Below are positions 36,080 to 44,614 of a stretch of 64,000 nucleotides of DNA, one piece after another. Source of the stretch: Streptomyces radicis (GTDB taxonomy: Bacteria > Actinomycetota > Actinomycetes > Streptomycetales > Streptomycetaceae); NCBI RefSeq assembly GCF_003626575.1, contig NZ_RBDY01000003.1, positions 1 through 64,000 on the forward strand. Direction: 5' to 3'. The notes under the pieces were generated by a model, which was not told the DNA's origin, searched no databases, and saw only the letters and a list, made by a program, of their open reading frames with translations. Made by a program: the position numbers and the translations under genes. Positions within the stretch are counted from its first letter, which is position 1; the number at the start of each line of letters is the position of its first letter.

Positions 36080-38172
36080 CCGGCGTGGCGGAGCGGGCGG
36101 TCGGCGCGCCGCTGGTGCGCAGGGACGGGCCGTTGAAGGTCACGGGGCGGGCCGCGTACGCCTACGAGCAGCCGGTGGCCGACCCGCTCTATCTCTTCCC
36201 GATCGAGGCGACGGTCGCCCGAGGCCGGATCGTGTCGATCGACGCCGCGGCGGCGGAGGCGGCCGATGGCGTCGTCGTGGTGCTCACCCACCGCAACGCC
36301 GCGCGCCTCGCGCCCGACGCCGACCCCGAGCTGCGGATCCTCCAGGACGACGTGATCCGGTTCCGCAACCAGTTCGTGGGGGCGGTCGTCGCCGAGACCT
36401 CGGAGGCCGCCAGGTACGCCGCGGGCCTGGTGCGCGTGGAGTACGAGGAGGCGCCGCACGACGTGACGTTCCGCGCCGACCACCCCGAGCTGTACGCGCC
36501 GGAGAGCGTCAACGCGGGCATCGCGACGGACAGCGTCTTCGGCGACGTGGAGATGGCCCTGGCCAAGGCGCACAGGACGATCGACCACGTGTACAGCACG
36601 CCGCTCGAGCACCACAACCCGATGGAGCCGCACACGACCGTCGCCGCCTGGCACGGCGAGGACGGCTCGGGGCGGCTGACGCTGCACGACTCCAACCAGG
36701 GCGCGAGCACGGCGCGTTCGATGCTGGCCCCGGTGCTGGGGATCGCGCCCGAGCGGGTGCGGGTCATCTCTCCCTATGTGGGCGGGGGCTTCGGCTCCAA
36801 GGCCATGCCGCACGCGCACGTGGTGCTCGCGGTGCTCGCGGCGCGACTGGTGGGCGGGCGGCCCGTGAAGTTCGCGATGAGCAGGCGGCAGACGTTCACG
36901 CAGGCGTCGCACCGCTCGCCCCAGATCCAGCGCGTGCGGCTCGGCGCGGACCGCGACGGGCGGCTGACGGCGATCGCGCACGGGTCGATCGCCCAGACGT
37001 CGCGGTTCAAGGAGTTCGTGGAGCAGACGACGTTCGTCACGCGCTCCATGTACGCCGCGCCCAACCGTTCGACGACGCACCGCGCGGTCCCCTCCGACGT
37101 CTCGGTCCCCGGCATCTTCAGGGCGCCAGGCGAGACGCCCGGCTTCTTCGCCCTGGAGTCGGCGATGGACGAGATGGCGCTCGCGTGCGGCATCGACCCG
37201 GTGGAGTTCCGCGTCAGGAACGAGCCGGAGCGTGAGCCGGAGACCGGGCTGCCGTTCTCCAGCCGCGACTATGTGGCGTGCATGCGCGAGGGCGCGCGCC
37301 GCTTCGGCTGGGAGGGCCGCGACCCGGCGCCCGGCGGGACGCGGGCGGGCGAGTGGCTCATCGGCACGGGCATGGCGGGCTGCGCCTACCCGGCGTACTT
37401 CCTGCGCGGCGGCACGCAGGCCGCGGTGGAGGCGCTGCCCGACGGGCGCTACCGCGTGGACATCGCCGCGGCGGACATCGGCACGGGCGCGTGGACGGCG
37501 CTCGCGCAGGTGAGCGCCGACGCGTTGGGCGTGCCGGTCGAGGATGTCGACATGGCGATCGGCGACTCGGCGCTGCCGCCCGCGGCGATGGCGGGCGGCT
37601 CGATGGGGATGACGTTCTGGGGCACGGCGATCATCGAGGCGGCCCGCGTCCTCAGGGAGCGCTTCGGCGAACGCCCCGAGCCCGGCGCGCGCGTCACCGC
37701 GACCGCCCCCGACAACCCGCACGTGGGCAAGGTCTCGATGCACGCGTACGGCGCCCACTTCGCCGAGGTGCGCGTCAACGCCGACACCGGGGAGGTCAGG
37801 GTCTCGCGGCTGCTCGGCATGTTCGACCTGGGCCGGGTGATCAATCCAAGGACGACCAGGTCGCAGCTGATCGGCGGGATGATCATGGGCCTGTCGATGG
37901 CGTTGCACGAGGAGGGCGTGCGGGATCCCAGGTTCGGGCACACCGTCAACTGCGACCTGGCGCAGTACCACATCGCCGCGCACGCGGACGTGGAGGACGT
38001 GGACGCGATCTGGCTGGACGGCGATGACCGGTACTACAACCCGATGGGTGCGAAGGGCGTCGGCGAGACCGGCATCGTGGGCGCCGCCGCGGCCATCGCG
38101 AACGCCGCCCACCACGCGACCGGGATCCGGGTGCGGGACCTGCCGATGACGCCGGAGAAGTTCCTGCGCTGA
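36076..38172 (+). CDS. PaoC/YagR-type molybdopterin-binding subunit
   Basis: 698-aa catalytic subunit of a xanthine-oxidase-family enzyme. The molybdopterin/substrate segments include YVGGGFGSKAMPHAH, GIFRAPGETPGFFALE and GVGETGIVGAAAAI, whose glutamate is the expected active-site base. ATG at 36076 overlaps the FAD-subunit stop (ATGA). The three subunits match the E. coli PaoABC order, which oxidises aldehydes to acids. The substrate is not determined by sequence. No PaoD/XdhC-like maturation factor is encoded alongside. Confidence 0.93.
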   Translation: MTGVAERAVGAPLVRRDGPLKVTGRAAYAYEQPVADPLYLFPIEATVARGRIVSIDAAAAEAADGVVVVLTHRNAARLAPDADPELRILQDDVIRFRNQFVGAVVAETSEAARYAAGLVRVEYEEAPHDVTFRADHPELYAPESVNAGIATDSVFGDVEMALAKAHRTIDHVYSTPLEHHNPMEPHTTVAAWHGEDGSGRLTLHDSNQGASTARSMLAPVLGIAPERVRVISPYVGGGFGSKAMPHAHVVLAVLAARLVGGRPVKFAMSRRQTFTQASHRSPQIQRVRLGADRDGRLTAIAHGSIAQTSRFKEFVEQTTFVTRSMYAAPNRSTTHRAVPSDVSVPGIFRAPGETPGFFALESAMDEMALACGIDPVEFRVRNEPEREPETGLPFSSRDYVACMREGARRFGWEGRDPAPGGTRAGEWLIGTGMAGCAYPAYFLRGGTQAAVEALPDGRYRVDIAAADIGTGAWTALAQVSADALGVPVEDVDMAIGDSALPPAAMAGGSMGMTFWGTAIIEAARVLRERFGERPEPGARVTATAPDNPHVGKVSMHAYGAHFAEVRVNADTGEVRVSRLLGMFDLGRVINPRTTRSQLIGGMIMGLSMALHEEGVRDPRFGHTVNCDLAQYHIAAHADVEDVDAIWLDGDDRYYNPMGAKGVGETGIVGAAAAIANAAHHATGIRVRDLPMTPEKFLR

Positions 38173-38228
38173 GGCGCCCTCCCCTGCGTCCCGCGTCCGG
38201 TGGCACCCGCGATCCGTGGCACCCGCGT

Positions 38229-38711
38229 TCAGTGGTGGCGGTGTATCACGGCGTGGCCGCGGCCCCGGCCGATCAGCCAGCGGTTGACCGGGGTGGTCAC
38301 CACGAACGCGACGGCCAGCGCGAACGCCAGCGCCGCCCAGAACAGGCCCTCGTCGAGGTGCGCCTCCATCGCGCCGGGTACCAGCAGCAGCACGCCGTTG
38401 TCCACGGCCTCCATGACCGCGATGGACACGGTGTCGGCCGCGAGCGCGACGCCGATCGCCGCCCCGAGGCCGAGCCCGGCGCGCGTGACGGCGTACAGCG
38501 TCAGGGCGTAGCCGAAGACGAACGCCAGCGCGATGGCCAGCAGGACCGTGGGGAGCGTCGCCCAGCCGAGGGCCGTGCCGATCACCATCCCGAGGACCTC
38601 GCCGATGGCGCAGCCGGTGAGGCAGTGAAGGGTGGCCCTGACGGCCATGGACCACTCGGCGGGGCGCGCGGCGGGCTCGGGGTGTTCCTCGTGGCGCTCC
38701 ATGCCCGCCAC
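38229..38711 (-). CDS. DUF4396 membrane protein
   Basis: 160-aa protein with four hydrophobic segments (about 31-50, 52-75, 80-100 and 122-145) and a His-rich N-terminus (MERHEEHPEP in the shorter form) and C-terminus (GHAVIHRHH), suggesting metal handling. Starts: GTG at 38711 directly abuts the palindromic operator; ATG at 38702 leaves more leader. DUF4396 proteins are often near copper or heavy-metal genes, here supported by the operator. Confidence 0.82.
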   Translation of the reverse strand: MAGMERHEEHPEPAARPAEWSMAVRATLHCLTGCAIGEVLGMVIGTALGWATLPTVLLAIALAFVFGYALTLYAVTRAGLGLGAAIGVALAADTVSIAVMEAVDNGVLLLVPGAMEAHLDEGLFWAALAFALAVAFVVTTPVNRWLIGRGRGHAVIHRHH

Positions 38712-38712
38712 T

Positions 38713-38729
38713 ATACCCCCAGGGGGTAT
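38713..38729. promoter_or_regulatory. CsoR-like palindromic operator
   Basis: ATACCCCC-A-GGGGGTAT is a perfect 17-bp palindrome, immediately upstream of the DUF4396 start. G-tract palindromes of this kind are typical for the CsoR/RcnR family of metal-sensing repressors. No csoR gene is in the window. Confidence 0.65.
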
Positions 38730-38840
38730 TCGCCTTATTCGGTGTCGCGCCCGTCGGCCCGCGTGCTAACGTCGCCAGCGCTTCGGCGGTCGGCCACGCG
38801 TCCGGCCACCGCCACGCGTCGAGACCGGGAGGTGAGATCG

Positions 38841-38909
38841 ATGGTCGCTGTGATGACCGCTGCCCAGGGCAGCGCCCGGACCATCCTGACGTCCCGGGCC
38901 CCGGTCTGA
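38841..38909 (+). CDS. 22-codon uORF ahead of rsgA
   Basis: Short ORF starting MVAVMTAAQG and ending TSRAPV, preceded by GGGAGGTGAG (38827-38836) at ideal spacing, a stronger ribosome-binding site than most genes here. It ends 46 bases before rsgA, whose own start has only weak complementarity. It could be a regulatory leader peptide. No histidine, tryptophan or cysteine run suggests a specific amino-acid attenuator. Confidence 0.45.
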   Translation: MVAVMTAAQGSARTILTSRAPV

Positions 38910-38955
38910 CTCGTTTCGCGTCCGCGGGGCCCCCTCCCCCAAGGGTCTCCTCACC

Positions 38956-40047
38956 ATGCGTGAAGCTCCGTTCCCCGACATGTCCCCCACCCCGTTCCCC
39001 GCCACCGGCCTGGCCGCGCACGGCTGGGACGACTCCCTCGACGCCGCGTTCGCCGAGCACCGCGCCGCGGGCCTCGTTCCCTGCCGCGTGATCCGCGTCG
39101 ACCGCGGCCGGTGCGACGTCGTCACCGAACACGACAGGCCACGGGCCGCCACCGAGCGTGGCCTCGACCCCTGCACCGGCGACTGGGCCGCGCTGCGCCC
39201 GGGCGACCCGCGGGACGAGCCACGGCTCGTCGCGCTGCTGGCGCGCCGCACGGCCATCGTCAGGGCCTCGGCCGGGTCCGACTCCCGCGGCCAGGTCCTG
39301 GCGGCCAACGTGGACACCGCCGCCATCGCCGTCTCCCTCGCGGGCCCGCTCGACACCGGGCGCCTCGAACGCCTGCTCGCGCTGGCCTGGGAGAGCGGCG
39401 CCAGGCCCGTGGTGGCGCTCACCCAGGCCGACCGCGCCGCCGACCCCGAGGCGATGGCCGCCGAGGCCGCCGCCGCGGCGCCCGGCGTGGACACCGTGAC
39501 CACGAGCGCGGTGACCGGCGAGGGGCTCGACGTCCTCGCCACGCTGCTCACCGGCACGGTGGTGCTGCTCGGCGTCTCGGGCGCGGGGAAGTCCTCGCTC
39601 GCCAACGCGCTGCTCGGCGCCGACCTGCTGGCCACCGGCGGGGTGCGCGCCGGGGACGGCAAGGGGCGGCACACCACCGTGCGGCGCGAGCTGATCCCGC
39701 TGCCCGGCGGCGGCGTGCTGATCGACACCCCGGGGCTGCGCGGGGTCGGGCTGCACGACGCGGCCGATGGCATCGAGCACGTGTTCGCGGAGATCGAGGA
39801 GCTGGCGGGCGACTGCCGGTTCGGCGACTGCGCGCACGAGTCCGAGCCGGGGTGCGCCGTCCAGGAGGCGATCGCGGCGGGCGACCTCGCGCCGCGCAGG
39901 CTCGCCAGCTACCGCAAGCTGCTGCGCGAGAACGCCTGGGCGGCGTCCCGCACCGACGCCCGGTTGCGGGCGGAGTTGCAGGGGCGCTGGAAGACGATCA
40001 AACGGTCCCAGCGCGCGGCCTACCGCCTCCGCGACCAGGGGCGCTGA
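38956..40047 (+). CDS. Ribosome small-subunit-dependent GTPase RsgA
   Basis: 363-aa circularly permuted GTPase that tests or matures the 30S subunit. G4-like ALTQADRA comes before G1 (GVSGAGKSSLANALLG), as expected for the permuted YjeQ family, then DTPGLRGVGL (G3) and the C-terminal zinc knuckle CRFGDCAHESEPGCAV. The N-terminal OB-fold-like part is about 20-110. The ATG at 38956 gives the conserved start; Pro-rich first residues may be poorly ordered. Confidence 0.93.
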   Translation: MREAPFPDMSPTPFPATGLAAHGWDDSLDAAFAEHRAAGLVPCRVIRVDRGRCDVVTEHDRPRAATERGLDPCTGDWAALRPGDPRDEPRLVALLARRTAIVRASAGSDSRGQVLAANVDTAAIAVSLAGPLDTGRLERLLALAWESGARPVVALTQADRAADPEAMAAEAAAAAPGVDTVTTSAVTGEGLDVLATLLTGTVVLLGVSGAGKSSLANALLGADLLATGGVRAGDGKGRHTTVRRELIPLPGGGVLIDTPGLRGVGLHDAADGIEHVFAEIEELAGDCRFGDCAHESEPGCAVQEAIAAGDLAPRRLASYRKLLRENAWAASRTDARLRAELQGRWKTIKRSQRAAYRLRDQGR

Positions 40048-40322
40048 GCCCCGGCCCGGCCTGCCCGCCCGGCCCGCCCGGCCTGCCCGGCCCGACGCGC
40101 GAGTGGGGCCCCGGGCGCGGAACCCCTGAAGTCCTCCGCGCCCCGGGCCCCTGTGTGCCCCCACACATCGGCCGCTCGCTCGGCCCGGGCGGCCGGGTTC
40201 CCCGCCGCACCCCGGCAAAACGCCACCCGCGCCGACAGTCGTGTCGCCCGGGGAGCGGCGGGTACCCGGGGGCCGTCAGAGATCGCAAGGCATCCAAGGC
40301 ATCGCCGAAGGAAGGAGCTGCC

Positions 40323-40721
40323 ATGCGACAGCGGGGCAGCAACCGTCTCAACGTCCACCGCGACGACGAGATGAAGCACGAGCTCCAGGGCATGCTGCGC
40401 GGCGACCACCCGACCCGGGCCGAGGAGTGGCGCGAGGCCGAGCCCGCCGCGGACGACGACCCCGAGCTGGTCGACGGCCCGGTCAGGCCGAGGAACGTCG
40501 TGGACGAGGAGGAGTCGGATCGCGAGGCGTTCCGTCACGACCTCGCCCGGCACCTGCGGCGCAGCGTCTTCCCCGCCAAGCGGCGCGAGCTGCTGGTGAC
40601 GCTGTTCGAGACGCACGCGTCCGAGCGCCTGGTCGACGCGGTGCGCGAGCTGCCGCCCGGGCACACGTACGGCAACGTGCAGGAGGTCACCGACGCGCTC
40701 GGCCGCGGGCCGCGCTCCTGA
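40323..40721 (+). CDS. DUF2795 domain protein
   Basis: 132-aa hydrophilic protein. The C-terminal ~65 residues match the DUF2795 pattern (LARHLRRSVFPAKRRELLVTLFETHASERLVDAVRELP...YGNVQEVTDALG). The N-terminal half is charged (MKHELQGMLRGDHPTRAEEWRE). GGAAGGAG precedes the ATG. Function unknown; many homologues are stress-associated in Streptomyces, which is weak knowledge. Confidence 0.88.
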   Translation: MRQRGSNRLNVHRDDEMKHELQGMLRGDHPTRAEEWREAEPAADDDPELVDGPVRPRNVVDEEESDREAFRHDLARHLRRSVFPAKRRELLVTLFETHASERLVDAVRELPPGHTYGNVQEVTDALGRGPRS

Positions 40722-40781
40722 ACGGGGGCGGCCGGGCCGGGGGCGCGCGCGGGACCGTTGACAGGCGTCGACCGCATACCG

Positions 40782-40794
40782 TTGACTGAGTCAA
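40782..40794. promoter_or_regulatory. MarR-type palindrome at the start of the MarR-GNAT gene
   Basis: TTGACT-G-AGTCAA, a perfect 13-bp palindrome, overlaps the first ATG (40794). Such TTGACT/AGTCAA sites are common MarR operators, so autorepression is plausible. A second TTGAC lies 24 bases upstream. Confidence 0.6.
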
Positions 40795-40841
40795 TGAATG
40801 GGTCGATGGATGGGTCGATGGATGGGTCGATGGATGGGTCG
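40794..40841 (+). repeat. 12-bp minisatellite making a ladder of start codons
   Basis: Four tandem copies of ATGRATGGGTCG, followed by ATGGAC, encode (M-N/D-G-S) repeated, giving in-frame ATGs at 40794, 40806, 40818, 40830 and 40842. Copy number could vary without frameshift. Confidence 0.85.
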
Positions 40842-41780
40842 ATGGACACCGGGGTCGGCGAAACGGTCGCGCGGGTCCGGGAGTTCAACCGGGACTACAC
40901 GCGCCTCATCGGCGCCCTCGACTACGAGCACCGCCTCGGCACGCCCCACTCGCTGCCCGAGGCCCGGGTGCTGTACGAGCTGGCGCGCGGCGAGAGCACC
41001 CCCGTGGGGGCGCTGCGGCGGCGGCTCGACATGGACCCTGGCCAGCTCAGCCGCCTTCTCGCGCGCGCCGAGCGGGCGGGCCTGGTGTCACGCGAGCGGG
41101 ACCCCGACGACTCGCGCCGCCAGCTGGTGCGCCTGACCGGCGAGGGGCGCGGCGCCGCCGACCTGCTGGAAACGCGTTCGGCGGCGGCGGTCGGGGCCCT
41201 GGTCGAACGGCTGAGCCCGGCCGAACGGGCGCGGCTGACCGCCGCGTTGACAACGGTCGAGCGGCTGCTCGACCGGGCGCCGGGGCCGCGCCCCGCGTCG
41301 TTCACGCTGCGGGAGCCCGGGCCGGGCGAGCTCGGCTGGGTGATCCAGCGCCATGGCGTGCTCTACCCGGCGGAGTACGGGTGGAACGACGCGTTCGAGG
41401 TGCTCGTCGCCGAGGTCGTCGCGCGGTACGCCCGCGCGCACGACCCGGCGCGCGAGCGGGCGTGGATCGCCGAGCACGAGGGGGAGCCGGTGGGCTCGGT
41501 GTTCTGCGTGGCGGACTCCCCCGACACGGCGCGGCTGCGGCTGCTGCTGGTCGAGCCGGGCGCCAGGGGCCTCGGCATCGGGCGGGCGCTCGTCGCGGAG
41601 TGCGTGCGGTTCGCCCGCGAGGCGGGGTACGTGCGGATGGTGCTGTGGACGAACGCCGTCCTCACCGGCGCGCGGCGACTGTACGAGGCGGAGGGGTTCG
41701 GACTGGCGTCCGGCGAGCGGCACCGGATGTTCGGCCCGGAGGAGACGGGCGAGGAGTGGGTCCTGTCGTTGACCCCATGA
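40794..41780 (+). CDS. MarR-GNAT fusion regulator/acetyltransferase
   Basis: About 328 aa. N-terminal MarR winged HTH (about 20-155; LPEARVLYELARGESTPVGALRRRLDMDPGQLSRLLARAERAGLVSRERDPDDSRRQ in part). C-terminal GNAT domain (about 175-325) with the acetyl-CoA loop EPGARGLGIGRALVAEC. The first codons are a repeated ATG-containing unit (see repeat), so the start is uncertain: an in-frame ATG at 40758 also exists. Overlap with the palindrome suggests autoregulation. The acetylation substrate is unknown. Confidence 0.85.
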   Translation: MNGSMDGSMDGSMDGSMDTGVGETVARVREFNRDYTRLIGALDYEHRLGTPHSLPEARVLYELARGESTPVGALRRRLDMDPGQLSRLLARAERAGLVSRERDPDDSRRQLVRLTGEGRGAADLLETRSAAAVGALVERLSPAERARLTAALTTVERLLDRAPGPRPASFTLREPGPGELGWVIQRHGVLYPAEYGWNDAFEVLVAEVVARYARAHDPARERAWIAEHEGEPVGSVFCVADSPDTARLRLLLVEPGARGLGIGRALVAECVRFAREAGYVRMVLWTNAVLTGARRLYEAEGFGLASGERHRMFGPEETGEEWVLSLTP

Positions 41781-42106
41781 ACGGCCGGTGGCGGGTACAC
41801 CCCCGCGGGTCCGCTGTGGCGCGCCACGCCGCGTACGGCCGGTTCGCCCCGTGCGGCCCGGCCTCCGGCCGGGGACGTGTTTCCCCACCCACCCACCCTT
41901 CCCCGCCTCCGGCGGGACCAACGGCCTCACGGCCGGAAGTGGCCCGCCCCGGGCAGGGATGACCGCCTCACGGCCGAGCGTGCCCCCCGCTCGAACAGGC
42001 AACGCCGCAGCAGGCCGCAGGCCGCCCCCGGCGGGGATGACCGCCCCATGGCCGGGCGCGGCCCGGCCCCCCGCGCGGCCGCCGCGCCGTTGGAGCGAGC
42101 CGCAGG
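41781..42106. other. 326-bp spacer between convergent genes
   Basis: No gene seen. Contains the second copy of the GTTTCCCCACCCACCC motif (41879-41915), a hairpin CCGGCCTCCGGCCGG, and two related stretches (ATGACCGCCTCACGGCCG at about 41958 and ATGACCGCCCCATGGCCG at about 42037). Confidence 0.5.
41879..41915 (+). repeat. Dispersed GTTTCCCCACCCACCC motif, copy 2
   Basis: GTTTCCCCACCCACCCACCC, then CTTCCCCGCCTCCGGCGG, closely similar to 18068-18100, again between convergent genes. Confidence 0.5.
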
Positions 42107-43000
42107 CTATTCGGGCTTCTGGGTTTCCAACGCCGTCTCCGCGCGGGAGAGAATCTCCGTCACCATCAGGCCGAAGTGCGCGTCGCACGCGTGGGGTTCG
42201 CCCGTTCTCGCCGCCGTCAGCAGCGCGTCGAACGCGCGCATGAACGGGCGCACCGCCCCGCCGTCGCCGCGTTCGGGCAGCGTCGAGATGCCCGCGCTGC
42301 CCCGCAGCTCCGCCGTCACCGACGCCGCCTGCGGCGGCACCGTGTGGGTCAGCGTCAACGTGCTCGACGCCCCCGACGCGTGCCGCAGCACGACATGCAC
42401 CAGGTCGCCGGGGCCCCGCGCCGCCGTCACGCCCGCGACCTCGCCGAGCGGCGGAAGCAGCAGCGACAGCGCGTGCGGGCCCACGTCCCACAGCGCGCCA
42501 CGCTCCTCGCGCCACGGCGAGATCCCCACCGGCCGCTCCCCGCCCCCGAAGATCGGCGAGAACCAGTCGGCCCGCCCCGTCACCCACCCGTCGGTCGCGC
42601 TCTGCGCCGCCACCCACGCCGCCGTCTCGGGCGCGAACCGCAGTGTGAAAAAGACCACCGACGCCACACCCGCCGCCGTCACCGCGCCCGCCAGCTCCCT
42701 GGCCGCGATCACCGACGTGGCCACCGGCTTGTCCAGCAGCAGATGGCAGCCCGCCGCCGCGGCCCGCACCGCGAGGGGCGCCTGCACGTCGGGAGGCAGC
42801 GCGAACGCCACCGCCTCGCAGTCCGCGAACAGCGCGTCGGCGCTCTCGTACGCCCTGGTGTCGAGGCCGTCGGCCAGCTCGGCCGCGGCGTCGGGTCGGC
42901 GGCCCCACACGCCGACCAGCTCCGCCTCCGGGTGCTCCATCAGGGCCGGGCCCTGCGTGGCCTGGGCCCAAGGGCCGGTACCGAGCAGACCGATTCTCAT
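42107..43000 (-). CDS. Gfo/Idh/MocA-family oxidoreductase
   Basis: 297-aa NAD(P)-dependent oxidoreductase. The N-terminal Rossmann motif is GLLGTGPWAQATQGPAL, the conserved EKP-like motif appears as LLDKPVATS (about residue 90), and the C-terminal alpha/beta domain has ALWDVGPHALSLLLPPLG with the family histidine. Substrate likely a sugar or cyclitol, unknown. It is divergent from the histidine-kinase gene. Confidence 0.9.
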   Translation of the reverse strand: MRIGLLGTGPWAQATQGPALMEHPEAELVGVWGRRPDAAAELADGLDTRAYESADALFADCEAVAFALPPDVQAPLAVRAAAAGCHLLLDKPVATSVIAARELAGAVTAAGVASVVFFTLRFAPETAAWVAAQSATDGWVTGRADWFSPIFGGGERPVGISPWREERGALWDVGPHALSLLLPPLGEVAGVTAARGPGDLVHVVLRHASGASSTLTLTHTVPPQAASVTAELRGSAGISTLPERGDGGAVRPFMRAFDALLTAARTGEPHACDAHFGLMVTEILSRAETALETQKPE

Positions 43001-43166
43001 CGTTCGGGGCCTCTCTCACTGATCCACCGGATCGATTGGTCAGATGATCCTAAGCCGCAACCAGTGGTGTACTCAGATACACCACCACACGGTGCCGCGA
43101 CCCCCGTGACGCGCGGGCGCGGAAGGCAGCAGACTGTGACCAACACCGGACTAGAAAGGTCGTCGG

Positions 43167-44456
43167 ATGAACGAGCATCGGGTACGGGACGCCCTGCTGG
43201 CGGGCGCCCAGGGGCTACTGCTCTCGCTGCTCGCCCTCGGCGTCTCCCTTCTCCTCTTCATTCTCTTCGTCATCTCCCTCGCCTTCGTCGTCCTGGGCAT
43301 CGGCCTGTTCACGACGCCCGTGATCGTCGACGCGATCCGCGCGCACGCCGACCAGCGCCGCACGTTCTCCCTCGCCTGGTGCGGCATCGCCATCCCCGCG
43401 GGCGGCCACAGGCCCGAGCCGCGGCACCCGCGCCGCGGGCTCGCGGGGCAGGTCGAGCGCACCGTGCACATGCTCAAGGACCCGACCACGTGGCGGGACG
43501 CGGGCTGGCTCTTCATCGACGCCGTCGCGGGCTTCATCACCGCGATCCTGCCGCCGGGGCTGCTGCTGTTCGGCCTGGAGGGCCTGGTCCTCGTGGCGGG
43601 CGTCTGGGTGCCGATCGCCGACGCCACCGGCACCTACTGGTACGGGATCGTGCCGATCGACTCGTGGTTCACCGCCACCCTCGGCGGGCTCACCGGCGTC
43701 GGCTACATCGCCGCCTCGCTCCTCTTCGGCCGCCACCTGCTGCGCGTCCACTTCCTGATGACCCGCGCCCTGATCGGCGCCTCCGAGAAGCGGCTGCTCG
43801 CGCAGCGCGTCGCCCGACTCACCGAGACCCGGCACGACGCCCTGGACAACTCCGCGGCCGAGCTGCGCCGCATCGAACGCGACCTGCACGACGGCGCGCA
43901 GGCCAGGCTGGTCGCCATGGGCATGAGCCTGGGCACCGTCGAGGCGCTCATCGAGAAGGACCCCGAGCAGGCCAAGCGGATCCTCGCCCAGGCCAGGGAG
44001 AACTCCGCGGAGGCGCTGTCCGAGCTGCGCGACCTCGTGCGCGGCATCCACCCGCCCGTGCTGGCCGAGCGCGGCCTGGGCGACGCGGCCAGGGCCCTGG
44101 CGCTGCGCATGCAGTTCCCCGTCGAGGTGGACGTGGAGCTGCCGGGGCGCCTGGAGGAGCCGGTGGAGTCGGCCGCGTACTTCGCGATCAGCGAGGTGCT
44201 GACCAACGCCGCCAAGCACGCCGCGGCCGAACGCGCCTGGCTCGACATCTACTACAGCCGCGAGGACCGCACCCTGCGCATCGCCATCACCGACAACGGC
44301 CGCGGCGGGGCCAACCCCGAGGGCGGCAGCGGGCTGCGCGGCCTGGAGCGGCGGCTCGGCGCGTTCGACGGCGTCCTCGCCGTCTCGAGCCCCGTCGGCG
44401 GGCCCACCCTCGTCACCATCGAGATCCCCTGCGCGGAGGCCCCCAGCCTGCGCTGA
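43167..44456 (+). CDS. Sensor histidine kinase with membrane sensor domain
   Basis: 429-aa kinase. An N-terminal membrane sensor domain (about 1-205) has four hydrophobic segments (LLLSLLALGVSLLLFILFVISLAFVVLG in part, AVAGFITAILPPGLLLFGLEGLVLVAG). A HisKA_3 segment, ERDLHDGAQARL, phosphorylates H241. The HATPase_c part (about 330-420) has EVLTNAAKHA and DNGRGG. The likely partner is the response regulator at 45732, with one secreted-protein gene between them on the same strand. Confidence 0.92.
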   Translation: MNEHRVRDALLAGAQGLLLSLLALGVSLLLFILFVISLAFVVLGIGLFTTPVIVDAIRAHADQRRTFSLAWCGIAIPAGGHRPEPRHPRRGLAGQVERTVHMLKDPTTWRDAGWLFIDAVAGFITAILPPGLLLFGLEGLVLVAGVWVPIADATGTYWYGIVPIDSWFTATLGGLTGVGYIAASLLFGRHLLRVHFLMTRALIGASEKRLLAQRVARLTETRHDALDNSAAELRRIERDLHDGAQARLVAMGMSLGTVEALIEKDPEQAKRILAQARENSAEALSELRDLVRGIHPPVLAERGLGDAARALALRMQFPVEVDVELPGRLEEPVESAAYFAISEVLTNAAKHAAAERAWLDIYYSREDRTLRIAITDNGRGGANPEGGSGLRGLERRLGAFDGVLAVSSPVGGPTLVTIEIPCAEAPSLR

Positions 44457-44614
44457 CCCCGCCGCGCCCCCGCCCACCGCCGCACGACCGCGGGACGACC
44501 GGTAATCGCCCCCGTGACGTCACCTGCCCGATCCCCAACTCGCGTACGATTTCGCCTCGTTGATCTCCCCCACCCGGACCGGCCAGGACCGGCCGGTCGA
44601 CGAAGGCGGCATCG

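Noticed and set aside
40758..40782. Consensus -35/-10 promoter TTGACA...TACCGT ahead of the MarR-GNAT gene
   Set aside because: The spacing is only about 13 bases, too short for a normal promoter; the TTGAC elements are more likely operator halves.
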